A stretch of 64,000 bases of DNA from NCBI GenBank assembly GCA_024742575.1, contig JANSYF010000001.1:62001-126000 (forward strand), read 5' to 3'. A model generated the notes under the pieces. The model made no database searches. It was given only the letters and a program-made list of their open reading frames with translations, and was not told the origin of the DNA. Position 1 is the first letter of the stretch; every line of letters begins with the position of its first letter. The position numbers were made by a program, and so were the translations under genes. The stretch is from Paracoccaceae bacterium (lineage in GTDB: Bacteria > Pseudomonadota > Alphaproteobacteria > Rhodobacterales > Rhodobacteraceae). Positions 44,149 to 53,699 of the stretch are shown one piece after another.

Positions 44149-45716
44149 GCAGCCACCCCAAACAGCATCTGGGCTTCATGCTTTTTAAGAATCTGGCGGG
44201 CTGCCGTTCCGTAGCCTTCGCCAGTCTCAGGATCGAGTTCGGGAAACAACCCGACGATCTCTTCGATGATGTCCTCTTCAAAGGCGTCCAGCGTTTGTGG
44301 GCCGGGTAAAAAGCTTTCGGTCGCCAGACCGTTGGACAGGATGATCTCGTGCTGATCAAACAGGAGATGCACATAAGTTACCGTGCCACCTTCGATGGTT
44401 TTTACGGTGCCGCCGTTGACCAAGTGCTTGGCTGCGACCAACACTTCGGGTGTTCCGAAAACAAGGTCTGCCAAGGGATCACGCACCAGAATGCGATGCT
44501 GGGGCGACAGCATCAAAGCGCCATGATTGCCAAAAGCTTTTGCGGCCACACGCACAGGCGCATACGCGCCCACGGCGGCAACTGTTCGCTGCCCGCTCCA
44601 GCGTAACGGCTGCAATCCATGGTCCATCGTCCAGACCCGTATTCCCGGGGTTAGATCTTCGACGCGGCGCGCACCCAGCTCGGTTTCAATCAATGTCCCC
44701 GCCACAAAACAGGGAACCGTCGCTATAGTGACAAAGCCCGTGTCCGCTTCACCGTTCGCGCTTTCAATACCATAGGTAAAGTTAACAGTTTCGAAGTCAG
44801 AATCTGAAGTAACGGACAAGGTGCCATCCGCGTTCAGAGTAACTACCTGCCCGGTGCCCAACGTGACGCTGTCGCCTGCGCTCACGGCGATACCGTTGAT
44901 ATGGGTGATGAACATCACGCCGCCGGTCAGGTTGATGTCATTGTCCAAGACGTCCAGCACCTTGGTCCGGTTCGTGTACATGCTCACGAGGTCGGATCGT
45001 GCCACGAGCTCGGTCTGGACCGAGTCTCCGGCGATCAGCAGGTTGGAATCGTAGCTGGAGTCGGCAACATCCGCGATCCCGATACGGATTGAATTCACTT
45101 CGTCCGGATTGACCAACATGGTCATGGTCAGGGTGACGGTAAAGCCATCCATCTCAGTGTTATAATCGTCGCCCGTATTGTCCTTGAAAAGGTTGATATT
45201 CGCAGTCGTGTTAAGGTTCGCGGGGTCAACGTCCCCGTCGCCGGCAACGATGTCGACCTGTTGACCATTGATCCAAACGCCTACGAAATCCTGATAGATC
45301 GAGTTCGTGAATTCGGGATATTCTTCAGACGAAAACACAAAGCGCATCGTCATCACTTCGTTTTCTGGAATGAAATCGATATCGAGGTAAGTCGCGTCGT
45401 AGGTGTTGTTCCCGGCGGCGGTATTAAAATCCGGGTTGTTATTTTCCCCGCTGTTGCCTGTTGTCGTTGACGCGCTTCGGTTGGGATCGCCACTGTTTTG
45501 TGTGAATGCCCTGACCTGGCCGGTGGACAGGATGACCCCTGTATCCGACGGTGTGACACCCGGTGCTAAAGTATCGCCGTTGCTGTAGATCGCGGAAGCC
45601 CGGCTGTCACCGCTATAGCTGGCACCCACGACCGAAACACCCGACCCAAAGATCGCGTTGGCCATCGCAATCGCGTTGGCACCTGTGTTGTATGAAAGCT
45701 CCGCGCCTGTCGCCAT
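44145..45716 (-). CDS. choice-of-anchor L and Hint domain protein
   Basis: The 523-residue protein has an N-terminal choice-of-anchor L domain (about 1-235, with ILSTGQV, DATYLDIDFIPEN, MTMRFVFSSEEYPEFT and DFVGVWINGQ), a short VCBS-like Ig-fold segment (about 240-330, VTLNADGTLSVTSD) and a Hint domain. Cys336 in PCFVAGTLIETELG is the expected nucleophile, followed by LSPQHRILVRD and VTYVHLLFDQHEIILSNG. Proteins of this type are extracellular and often type I secreted, but no secretion genes or RTX repeats are here. It is co-translated with the downstream Hint-like gene. Confidence 0.85.
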   Translation of the reverse strand: MATGAELSYNTGANAIAMANAIFGSGVSVVGASYSGDSRASAIYSNGDTLAPGVTPSDTGVILSTGQVRAFTQNSGDPNRSASTTTGNSGENNNPDFNTAAGNNTYDATYLDIDFIPENEVMTMRFVFSSEEYPEFTNSIYQDFVGVWINGQQVDIVAGDGDVDPANLNTTANINLFKDNTGDDYNTEMDGFTVTLTMTMLVNPDEVNSIRIGIADVADSSYDSNLLIAGDSVQTELVARSDLVSMYTNRTKVLDVLDNDINLTGGVMFITHINGIAVSAGDSVTLGTGQVVTLNADGTLSVTSDSDFETVNFTYGIESANGEADTGFVTIATVPCFVAGTLIETELGARRVEDLTPGIRVWTMDHGLQPLRWSGQRTVAAVGAYAPVRVAAKAFGNHGALMLSPQHRILVRDPLADLVFGTPEVLVAAKHLVNGGTVKTIEGGTVTYVHLLFDQHEIILSNGLATESFLPGPQTLDAFEEDIIEEIVGLFPELDPETGEGYGTAARQILKKHEAQMLFGVAA

Positions 45717-45986
45717 TTTTGCCTCAAAAGGCCCAAGGCACTTGTTCAGACGCGGTTACCTCACAGCCGGTGTGTTCACCGTGCCGTGCCACTGACTGTT
45801 TACTGCTCCGCCTCGAGCCATTTTATCTTTATTGCTTGATAGTTAATACGAAAGATATCCAAGTGTCATCCTTTCGATAGCATGCGCATCAAGACGTGCG
45901 TTGGCATTTGAGTCCTTTTCGCCACATTTGCCTCTACCTAAGGTTGGCGTTAGCCAAGGCGAGACACGAAGCAGAAGGCAGAAGCG

Positions 45987-47135
45987 ATGACGCAGACCGA
46001 TCCTATTGAGTTAACCGCAGCGCTTGTTCGTTGCCCATCTGTCACGCCAGAAGAAGGTGGTGCGCTGATACTGTTGCAAGACTTGCTTGAGCGCGCAGGG
46101 TTTGTTTGCACCCGAGTTGATCGCGGCGAAGTGTCAAACCTGTTTGCCCGCTGGGGGGGCAAGGGTCATGCCCGGACGTTCGGGTTCAACGGCCACACCG
46201 ATGTGGTTCCATTGGGCAATCCTGACGCTTGGTCGATGCCTCCATTTGGGGCTGAGATCAAAGACGGTATGATGTACGGGCGCGGATCGACCGACATGAA
46301 ATCGGGTGTCGCCGCCTTTGCTGCAGCTGCGGTGGATTTTGTCCAGAATACGCCCCCAGACGGCGCGGTGATCCTGACTATTACAGGCGACGAGGAGGGC
46401 GATGCGATTGACGGCACGATGGCGTTGCTCGACTGGATGGAAACCCATGATGAGCAGATGAGCGTCTGTCTGGTTGGGGAACCCACCAGCCCGGATCACA
46501 TGGGTCAGATGATGAAAATCGGGCGGCGCGGGTCCATGAACGCGTGGTTCACGGTGACCGGCAAGCAGGGTCATTCCGCGTATCCGCACCGCGCCCTGAA
46601 CCCGATGCCCGCAATGGCGCGATTGATGGATCGGCTTGCCTCGCACGAGTTGGATCAGGGGACCGACCATTTCGATGCATCGACGCTGGCGGTGGTGACC
46701 ATCGACACAGGCAATGCGGCCACGAATGTGATCCCCGCCGAAACACGGGCCTGCATCAACATCCGGTTCAACGACATCCATACGGGTGAGGGCCTGTCCT
46801 ACTGGCTACGCGACGAGGCGGCCAAGGTGGATGCCGAATTCGGCACCAAGACCGAGGTGAAGATCAAGATCTCTGGCGAAGCGTTCCTGACCCCGCCGGG
46901 GCCGCTGTCCGATTTGGTGGCCAAAGCTGTCGAGGCGGAAACGGGTGTCACGCCAGAGCTGTCTACGACCGGCGGCACATCGGATGCGCGGTTCGTCAAG
47001 AACCATTGCCCTGTGGTGGAATTCGGCCTTGTCGGCAAGACGATGCACGCCGTCGATGAACGGGTCGAGGTGGCGCAGATCGTACAGCTTAAGGCGATCT
47101 ATGCCCGCATCCTTCAGGATTATTTTGCGCAATGA
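45987..47135 (+). CDS. dapE: succinyl-diaminopimelate desuccinylase
   Basis: This M20 metalloenzyme of 382 residues removes succinate to give LL-diaminopimelate. Metal-binding motifs are [12 protein letters not shown] near residue 68 and [13 protein letters not shown] near 133; [10 protein letters not shown] and GGTSDARF complete the signature. The start ATG 45987 has AAGGCAGAAGCG upstream. A GNAT gene overlaps its stop by 4 bases. The 270 bases before it are AT-rich and presumably hold promoters for this gene and the divergent Hint operon. Confidence 0.96.
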   Translation: MTQTDPIELTAALVRCPSVTPEEGGALILLQDLLERAGFVCTRVDRGEVSNLFARWGGKGHARTFGFNGHTDVVPLGNPDAWSMPPFGAEIKDGMMYGRGSTDMKSGVAAFAAAAVDFVQNTPPDGAVILTITGDEEGDAIDGTMALLDWMETHDEQMSVCLVGEPTSPDHMGQMMKIGRRGSMNAWFTVTGKQGHSAYPHRALNPMPAMARLMDRLASHELDQGTDHFDASTLAVVTIDTGNAATNVIPAETRACINIRFNDIHTGEGLSYWLRDEAAKVDAEFGTKTEVKIKISGEAFLTPPGPLSDLVAKAVEAETGVTPELSTTGGTSDARFVKNHCPVVEFGLVGKTMHAVDERVEVAQIVQLKAIYARILQDYFAQ

Positions 47136-47560
47136 GCGTGACCGTCTCAAAGGTCGCGGACCCGGCCGACTGTTATGCGATCCGGTATGTGGTGTTCGTT
47201 GAAGGGCAGAACGTTCCTGTAGAATTGGAGCGTGACGATCTGGACGCCACTGCGATTCACTTGCTGGCAACAGATAACGGCGCGCCAGTTGGCGCGGCCC
47301 GGATCGTGCTGAAGGGCGATACCGGCAAGATCGGTCGCGTCTGTGTTCTGAAACAAGCGCGCGGCACTGGCCTTGGCGCCGCATTGATCCGCGAAGCTCT
47401 GGAAATCCTGCACGACACACCCGGCATCACCCGCGCCGCACTGGGCGCGCAGATTGCCGCTTTGGGGTTCTATGAGAAGCTGGGGTTCACCGCCTATGGC
47501 GAAGTGTTCGATGATGCCGGGATTGACCATCGCATGATGGAACTGCGCTTGGACACCTGA
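47132..47560 (+). CDS. GNAT family N-acetyltransferase (ElaA-like)
   Basis: The 142-residue protein has [20 protein letters not shown] near the N-terminus and the acetyl-CoA binding stretch [18 protein letters not shown] around residue 70. The [25 protein letters not shown] end is typical of the ElaA/YitI branch. Its start overlaps the dapE stop as ATGA, so it is coupled. Substrate unknown. Confidence 0.9.
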   Translation: MSVTVSKVADPADCYAIRYVVFVEGQNVPVELERDDLDATAIHLLATDNGAPVGAARIVLKGDTGKIGRVCVLKQARGTGLGAALIREALEILHDTPGITRAALGAQIAALGFYEKLGFTAYGEVFDDAGIDHRMMELRLDT

Positions 47561-47608
47561 CGCGACTTTCGCCATGACGCGCCACATCGCGCGTGCTACC
47601 TGAGTCCT

Positions 47609-49897
47609 ATGAGCAAACTGCCGACAAAGGCGGACATCCTCGAATGGATCGCCGCCAACCCGACACTCACCGCGAAACGCGACATTGCCAAGGCTTTTGG
47701 CATCAAAGGCGCTGCGCGGATCGACCTCAAACGCCTGCTGAAAGAGCTGGAGGCTGAAGGTCATCTTGAGAAACGCAAGAAGACGTACCGCGACCCGGAT
47801 CGTTTGCCACCCGTAAGCGTGTTGCAGGTGAAGGCGCCCACGCCAGATGGCGACCTCTATGCACGCGCGTTGGAATGGCATGGTGAAGGTGTGGAGCCAA
47901 TCATCCTTGTGATCCCGCGCGCCTCTGATCCCGCTTTGGGTGAAGGCGACCGTATTCTGGCGCGCCTACAGGTCGTGCATGAGGAAGATCACAATTACGA
48001 GGCCCGCCTGATCCGGCGCATCGGGTCGAACCCGCGCAAGGTGGTGGGTATCTTTGCCAAATCCTCGGAAGGCGGGCGGATCAAAGCGATCGACAAAGGG
48101 TCGGACAAGGAATGGGTGGTCGCCCCAGATGCCACTGGCGGGGCCAAGGACGGCGAGTTGGTCGAGGCAGAACAGGCCGGACCGGCAGGACGCATGGGCT
48201 TGCCCCGTGCACGCATCACCGAAAGGCTGGGCGACCCTTCCGCCCCTCGCGCGGTGTCTCTGATCGCTATCCACCAGCACGGCATTCCCGACAGTTTCCC
48301 CGACGACGTGATCGCCGAAGCGGACGCAATGAAGCCGGCGGGCCTTTCGGGCCGGACCGACATGCGGGACATGCCGCTGATCACCATCGACCCGGTGGAT
48401 GCGCGTGACCGCGACGATGCGTGTCTTGCGTACCCTGACGATGATCCGAAGAACGAAGGCGGTCACGTGATCTGGGTCGCCATCGCAGATGTGTCCCATT
48501 ACGTGACATCGGGATCAGCGCTTGACCAAGAGGCACGCAAGCGCGGCAATTCCAGCTATTTCCCCGACCGCGTGGTGCCAATGCTGCCCGACCGCTTATC
48601 TGGTGATCTGTGTTCGCTGCACGAAGGCGTGCCGCGCGCCTGTGTGGCGGTGCGCATGGTGATTGACGCCCATGGCAACAAGATAAGCCACAGCTTTCAG
48701 CGCGGGCTGATGCGGTCGGTCGCATCGCTGGATTATCGCACGGTGCAAGAGGCGATGGACGGTACGCCGAACGATAAGACAGAACCGCTGCTGGACGACG
48801 TGATCCGCCCGCTATATGCGGCCTACCACGCTTTGACTGAAGCGCGGAATCGGCGTCAGCCACTTAACCTTGATCTGCCCGAGCGAAAGATCATTCTTGC
48901 CGAAGACGGTAAGGTGCAGTCGGTCAATTTCGCGGACAGGCTGGATGCGCACAAGCTGATCGAAGAATTCATGGTGCTGGCCAATGTCTGCGCCGCTGAA
49001 ACGCTGATCGCCAAGCGCACGCCGCTTCTGTTCCGCGTGCACGAAGAGCCTCCGCCCGAAAAGATGGAGTCCTTGCGCGAAACCGCCGAGGCGGCAGGGC
49101 TGACGCTGGCCAAGGGGCAAGTCCTCAAAACCGCCCAACTCAACCGCCTGCTGAACGATGCCGCCGGATCGGAAGAAGCAGAATTGATCAACTTGGCCAC
49201 GCTGCGGTCAATGACGCAGGCTTACTACAACCCGGAGAATTTTGGCCATTTCGGACTCGCGCTACAGAACTACGCGCATTTCACCTCGCCGATCCGGCGC
49301 TATTCCGACCTGATTGTGCACCGCGCGCTGATCAAGGCGCATGGCTGGGGCGATGACGGTCTGACACCCGAGGATATCGAGCGACTGGAAGCCACCGCGC
49401 AGCACATCAGCGACACGGAACGTCGGTCGATGATGGCCGAACGGGATACAACAGACCGCTATCTGGCGGCGTTCCTGTCTGATCGCATCGGTGCGGAATT
49501 CGCCGGGCGTATCAGCGGCATCGCGCGGTTCGGCGTGTTCGTCAAGCTGGACGAGACAGGCGCTGACGGGCTTATCCCGATCCGGTCCTTGGGCAACGAA
49601 TATTTCCATTTCGATGCTGATGCCGGAACGCTGATGGGGTCCGACACTGGTGTGATGATTGGCCTGGGTCAGCGCGTGACCGTCAAACTGGTCGAAGCCG
49701 CGCCAGTGACCGGGGGCATCGCGCTTGAACTACTGACCTTGCAGGATGCAGAACTACCTGGCGGCTCCGGCAAGGGCCGAATGGGGCGCGGGACACGCCC
49801 CAAGGGCAAGGGTGGGCCAAAACGCAAAGTGGCCAAGGCCAAGAAGAAAGACGCCAAGACCAAGCGCAAGGTCACGCGGCAGCGGCGGAACGGGTGA
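47609..49897 (+). CDS. rnr: ribonuclease R
   Basis: This 762-residue 3'-5' exoribonuclease degrades structured RNA. An N-terminal winged-helix part (about 1-60) is followed by cold-shock domains, the RNB catalytic domain with DPVDARDRDDACLAY (metal-binding aspartates) near residue 260, LFRVHEEPPPEKM, and HFTSPIRRYSDLIVHRAL near 550, an S1 domain near 640-710 and a lysine-rich tail. The tail overlaps the end of the convergent GST gene by 26 bases. It begins 48 bases after the GNAT gene and may share its transcript. Confidence 0.95.
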   Translation: MSKLPTKADILEWIAANPTLTAKRDIAKAFGIKGAARIDLKRLLKELEAEGHLEKRKKTYRDPDRLPPVSVLQVKAPTPDGDLYARALEWHGEGVEPIILVIPRASDPALGEGDRILARLQVVHEEDHNYEARLIRRIGSNPRKVVGIFAKSSEGGRIKAIDKGSDKEWVVAPDATGGAKDGELVEAEQAGPAGRMGLPRARITERLGDPSAPRAVSLIAIHQHGIPDSFPDDVIAEADAMKPAGLSGRTDMRDMPLITIDPVDARDRDDACLAYPDDDPKNEGGHVIWVAIADVSHYVTSGSALDQEARKRGNSSYFPDRVVPMLPDRLSGDLCSLHEGVPRACVAVRMVIDAHGNKISHSFQRGLMRSVASLDYRTVQEAMDGTPNDKTEPLLDDVIRPLYAAYHALTEARNRRQPLNLDLPERKIILAEDGKVQSVNFADRLDAHKLIEEFMVLANVCAAETLIAKRTPLLFRVHEEPPPEKMESLRETAEAAGLTLAKGQVLKTAQLNRLLNDAAGSEEAELINLATLRSMTQAYYNPENFGHFGLALQNYAHFTSPIRRYSDLIVHRALIKAHGWGDDGLTPEDIERLEATAQHISDTERRSMMAERDTTDRYLAAFLSDRIGAEFAGRISGIARFGVFVKLDETGADGLIPIRSLGNEYFHFDADAGTLMGSDTGVMIGLGQRVTVKLVEAAPVTGGIALELLTLQDAELPGGSGKGRMGRGTRPKGKGGPKRKVAKAKKKDAKTKRKVTRQRRNG

Positions 49898-50594
49898 TTT
49901 TGGGATAAAGCGCGGCGCGGCCACGCTGGATATATCCCATCAGTGTTTCGTTCCCTCGCACCGCCCGCCGGATCGCAGTATCGGCGGGCAAACTAGCAAG
50001 CATGCTAAGGACCGGAACGGCAATCGTGTCGGGTGCGGTGGGATGGTCGGCCAAAAGGAACCGCTTGTCCCACAGCATGTCGGTCAGGCAATCAAGGTCG
50101 GGCGTTAGGCATTGAATCCGTTGGTCTTCGGTCATCCGGGCAAAACCCTGCCCTTTCAGGCTGTTTCGCACCTGCCGCCGCACCATGTTGGCTATGAATG
50201 GGCGCATCGGTGACGGAATACTGCCAAAGGCAACGGGCACCAGTTTGGCCCAGCAGCGATCATCCAACCACCGATCATGCGCAACAGCGACGCGCAGGTG
50301 TTCTTCGACCATTCGAATGATCGCGTGACCCAGCACCCGGTCCTTGGATGACAATCCGGGATAGAAATCCGCACCACGCTTCTCCAGATAGGTCTGGATG
50401 AACCCACTTTCCGGGATCACCCCTTCGGGTGTGCGGAGCGCAGGTAAACGGCCAATCGGGGCCTCGGACGGCGTGTTTGCGTATTCGGGTCGCCAGGCTT
50501 CGCCTGACATGTCCAGTTGGATCATGGATTTCACGCAGAACGGGCTGAGGCTCGGTTCGTCGAAGCCTTCGGGATAGGTGATGAGTGTGAGCAT
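49872..50594 (-). CDS. glutathione S-transferase family protein
   Basis: The 240-residue protein has a thioredoxin-like N-terminal domain, LTLITYPEGFDEPSLSPFCVKSM with a serine-cysteine in the position of the catalytic residue, then IGRLPALRTPEGVIPESGFIQTYLE, the cis-proline and glutathione-contacting Glu-Ser region. The rest is a helical GST C-terminal domain. ATG 50594 has GAGGCACAT upstream. It is divergent from the WYL-domain regulator, 82 bases between starts, which suggests regulation by it. Confidence 0.86.
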   Translation of the reverse strand: MLTLITYPEGFDEPSLSPFCVKSMIQLDMSGEAWRPEYANTPSEAPIGRLPALRTPEGVIPESGFIQTYLEKRGADFYPGLSSKDRVLGHAIIRMVEEHLRVAVAHDRWLDDRCWAKLVPVAFGSIPSPMRPFIANMVRRQVRNSLKGQGFARMTEDQRIQCLTPDLDCLTDMLWDKRFLLADHPTAPDTIAVPVLSMLASLPADTAIRRAVRGNETLMGYIQRGRAALYPKITRSAAAA

Positions 50595-50676
50595 ATGTGC
50601 CTCCAAGTCGGTGCTGCGTCTTGAGTATCGCGCGGTACTGTCAGTTTCTGTCAGTAACATGTAGAAAGCTCAGAAC

Positions 50677-51384
50677 ATGAGCCGCACCCATCGCCTGTTT
50701 CAATTGATGCAAGCCCTGCGCAGTCTGCCCGCCCCGGCGACAGCGGCGCAATTGGCTGATGCGACCAACGTGTCTCCGCGCACGCTCTACCGCGACATCG
50801 ACACGTTGCGCGAACTTGGCGCTGTGATCGACGGGGAAACGGGTTTTGGTTACACTCTGATCGAGGACGCGCATCTGCCGCCGCTGGGGTTCAAGGATGA
50901 CGAGCTTGAGGCATTGGTGCTGGGTCTGCGCGAAGTGGCCGCTGTGGGTGACCCGGCATTGGCCGAGGCGGCTCGATCTGCTCTCGTTAAATTGCGGGCG
51001 CGGTTGCCGGAAAGCCAGGCGCATCGCTTGCGCCATTCAGTTTTGGTTGCGCATCGTTTCCATCCGCCCGCCCTGCCCGCAATTGATTCAGGCACTTTGC
51101 GCGAGGCCTGTTGGGACGAACGGATTGTCAGCTTTGCCTATACAGATAAAAACGGCGCATCGACGCAACGCGAAGTCAAACCGCTGAGCATCATGTTGTT
51201 CGATCAATCGCATTGTCTCTTGGCATGGTGCCTCAAGCGCGATGATTACCGGGCGTTCCGGCTAGACCGGATGTCAGACTTGACCGTGACTGGCCGTTCC
51301 TTCCGGCCAGAGCGGGTTCCACTGCTCAAGATTTATCTCGAAAACCTCAATGAGGCGGCAGGAGACCGCTTGGTCCGCTTTTGA
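50677..51384 (+). CDS. HTH and WYL-domain transcriptional regulator
   Basis: The 235-residue protein starts MSRTHRLFQLMQALRSLP, a DeoR-like helix-turn-helix with ATNVSPRTLYRDIDTLRELGAVID as the recognition part, and a C-terminal WYL domain with VSFAYTDKNG and HCLLAWCLKRDDYRAFRLDRM. WYL proteins bind ligands, sometimes nucleic acids, and regulate stress genes. It is divergent from the GST gene and probably controls it; that is inference. Confidence 0.9.
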   Translation: MSRTHRLFQLMQALRSLPAPATAAQLADATNVSPRTLYRDIDTLRELGAVIDGETGFGYTLIEDAHLPPLGFKDDELEALVLGLREVAAVGDPALAEAARSALVKLRARLPESQAHRLRHSVLVAHRFHPPALPAIDSGTLREACWDERIVSFAYTDKNGASTQREVKPLSIMLFDQSHCLLAWCLKRDDYRAFRLDRMSDLTVTGRSFRPERVPLLKIYLENLNEAAGDRLVRF

Positions 51385-51461
51385 TCCCTTCGCAAAAAGC
51401 ACGAGTCGCGTTAGGATTGAAAAAAGCCCGGTAAACGGACACGAGCAGCAGGGGTTAAGAC

Positions 51462-52805
51462 ATGCGTTATCAGGTGATCGCCGCAGTTCTGGCAATGATA
51501 GGGTCTGCGGTACAGGCCCAGACAGTTGACGAAACCACCCGCCCGGTCAGCCGATCTGGCGCGGACAGCGAAGTCAGCCGCAGCGCCGTATCTCTGGTAT
51601 CTGTCACCGCACCACGCAATTCCCTGCGCCCGGCCTTGCGGCCTGCGGTAACGGCGAAACCCGAAATGCTGGTGCCCGCGGCCGCGCAATCCGGGTTTCA
51701 AGATTGGATTAAGGGCTTCCGCACCCGTGCTCTGCGTAAAGGCATCTCGGACACAGTGTTCGATCGCGCCTTCAATGGCGTGCAATACGACGCCGACGTG
51801 ATCCGCCGCGACCGCAACCAGTCGGAATTCACTAAGACGATCTGGGATTACCTCGACAGTGCCGCGTCTGACGCGCGGGTCAACAATGGCAAGGCGGCGC
51901 TGCGCAAACACGGCGCGTTGCTGGACCGGATTGAGGCGCAGTACGGCGTCGACAAGGATATTGTCGTCGCGATCTGGGGGCTTGAGAGCGCCTATGGCAC
52001 TTTCCGAGGCTCGAACCCGGTAATCGGGTCGCTAGCCACCCTCGCCTATGACGCGCGGCGCAGCGATTTCTTCGAAGAACAACTGATCCAAGCGCTGAAG
52101 ATCCTGCAAAGCGGTGATGTGACTCTGCCCAACTTCAAAGGCAGTTGGGCCGGGGCAATGGGACACACCCAGTTCATCCCGACCTCGTACCAATCGCTTG
52201 CGGTGGATTTCGACGGCGATGGCAAGCGCGACATCTGGTCGGACGATCCCGCAGACGCGCTGGCGTCAACCGCGAATTACCTTGCAAAGAACGGCTGGAT
52301 CAAAGGCGCCCCTTGGGGCGTCGAGGTGCGCATCCCGCAGGGCTTTGACTACACGCTGGCGAACCGTGACATCAAACGCATGCCGTCGGAGTGGGCGCGG
52401 ATCGGGGTTGTGGATCTGGAGGGTAAAGCAGTCCCGGACCATGGGTCTGCGTCTGTCCTCTTACCAGCAGGGGCCAAGGGGGCCGCCTTTCTGATCTTCA
52501 AGAATTTCGACGTGATCGAAACATACAACACCGCCGACGCCTACGTGATCGGCGTGGGTCACCTGAGCGACCGCATCACAGGCGCGGGGCCAATCCGGTC
52601 AGACTGGCCCCGCGAGGACCGTGCGCTGACATTTGACGAACGGATTGAGATGCAGAGACTGCTGACGGCCAAGGGGTTCAACACCAAGAAGATCGACGGC
52701 AAGATCGGCCCGTTGACCATCAACGCGGTGCGCATGTTCCAGACATCGATTGGCGATATTCCGGATGGGTATGCCTCTTTGAACATCCTCAAGAAGCTGC
52801 GTTAG
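51462..52805 (+). CDS. lytic murein transglycosylase with PG-binding domain
   Basis: The 447-residue periplasmic enzyme cleaves peptidoglycan glycan strands. Residues 1-20 are a signal peptide ending AVQAQ. The catalytic glutamate is in VAIWGLESAYGTFRG near residue 176, typical of the MltB/SLT_2 group, followed by MGHTQFIPTSYQSLAVDFDGDGKRDIW. Residues 390-447 form a peptidoglycan-binding domain, KGFNTKKIDGKIGPLTINAVRMFQ. An unusual low-complexity proline/arginine stretch lies at 25-65 before the catalytic domain. Confidence 0.93.
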   Translation: MRYQVIAAVLAMIGSAVQAQTVDETTRPVSRSGADSEVSRSAVSLVSVTAPRNSLRPALRPAVTAKPEMLVPAAAQSGFQDWIKGFRTRALRKGISDTVFDRAFNGVQYDADVIRRDRNQSEFTKTIWDYLDSAASDARVNNGKAALRKHGALLDRIEAQYGVDKDIVVAIWGLESAYGTFRGSNPVIGSLATLAYDARRSDFFEEQLIQALKILQSGDVTLPNFKGSWAGAMGHTQFIPTSYQSLAVDFDGDGKRDIWSDDPADALASTANYLAKNGWIKGAPWGVEVRIPQGFDYTLANRDIKRMPSEWARIGVVDLEGKAVPDHGSASVLLPAGAKGAAFLIFKNFDVIETYNTADAYVIGVGHLSDRITGAGPIRSDWPREDRALTFDERIEMQRLLTAKGFNTKKIDGKIGPLTINAVRMFQTSIGDIPDGYASLNILKKLR

Positions 52806-52862
52806 GGTACGAACCGAGGCGGTGATAAATCCACCGTGCCCCTTCGGCGAAAGGCCCGACCT

Positions 52863-53639
52863 ATGCCAACAACCCTGATCGTTCTCGCGCATCCTGAGCG
52901 GCGATCGTTTAATGGCGCGTGGGCAGATGCCACCGAGGCGGCTGTGCGCGCGCAAGGCGACTCGGTTCTGCGGTCTGACCTGTGTCAGATGGGGTTCGAC
53001 GCAGTGGAACGCGCTGCACACTATGGGGACTGGCCCGAGGAAGCGCCCTTTGACCCACTCAAGGCGCAGGAAGGAGCGACCGGTGCCGGGTCAACTCCGA
53101 AAGACGTGCGGGCAGAGGTCGACAAGATCAGGGAAGCCGACCGGATGGTCCTGCACTTCCCACTTTGGTGGTTCGCGCCGCCCGCAATCCTCAAGGGCTG
53201 GTTCGACCGCGCATTTCAACATGGTGTGCTGCATGATGTCGACAAACGGTTCGACACGGGCATGTCCCGGGGCAAGCAGGCGCTTATGTGCGTGACGACC
53301 GGTTCGACTGCCACCGAGAGCGCGCACAATGGCAAGGAAGGTGACATCAACCTTCTGCTTTGGCCCGCTGCCTATACCCTGCGCTATCTGGGTTTCGATG
53401 TTCTGGAGCCTGTCGTGGTGCATGGTGTGCATGGCTATCACCGGGGCGACCGCGAAACGCAGCTGGTCGACCGTTTGACTGCCACTCTGAACGCGCAGAA
53501 AGATATCATCGGCGGGTTTTCCACGCGTCCCAGACTGCGTTTCAATGCTGATGACGATTTCGACGAGACAGGTCAATTGCGCAGCGACAGGCCCTCTGTC
53601 ACACCATTTATTCGTCACAAGGCCACGTTTGACGAATAG
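52863..53639 (+). CDS. NAD(P)H-dependent oxidoreductase, flavodoxin-like fold
   Basis: The 258-residue protein has MPTTLIVLAHPERRSFNGAW at the N-terminus, then ADRMVLHFPLWWFAPPAILKGWFDRAF, the FMN-binding stretch typical of the MdaB/NQO1/KefF quinone reductase family, and VTTGSTATESAHNG. Such enzymes use two-electron reduction of quinones and may protect against them. ATG 52863 gives the family N-terminus; the upstream frame is not conserved. It lies 57 bases after the transglycosylase gene. Confidence 0.88.
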   Translation: MPTTLIVLAHPERRSFNGAWADATEAAVRAQGDSVLRSDLCQMGFDAVERAAHYGDWPEEAPFDPLKAQEGATGAGSTPKDVRAEVDKIREADRMVLHFPLWWFAPPAILKGWFDRAFQHGVLHDVDKRFDTGMSRGKQALMCVTTGSTATESAHNGKEGDINLLLWPAAYTLRYLGFDVLEPVVVHGVHGYHRGDRETQLVDRLTATLNAQKDIIGGFSTRPRLRFNADDDFDETGQLRSDRPSVTPFIRHKATFDE

Positions 53640-53699
53640 ACTGTTTGTGCAAGGCGCAGCGTGGGCCTAAAGGGCGTTGAACCTGGTGGGAGAGCGCCC

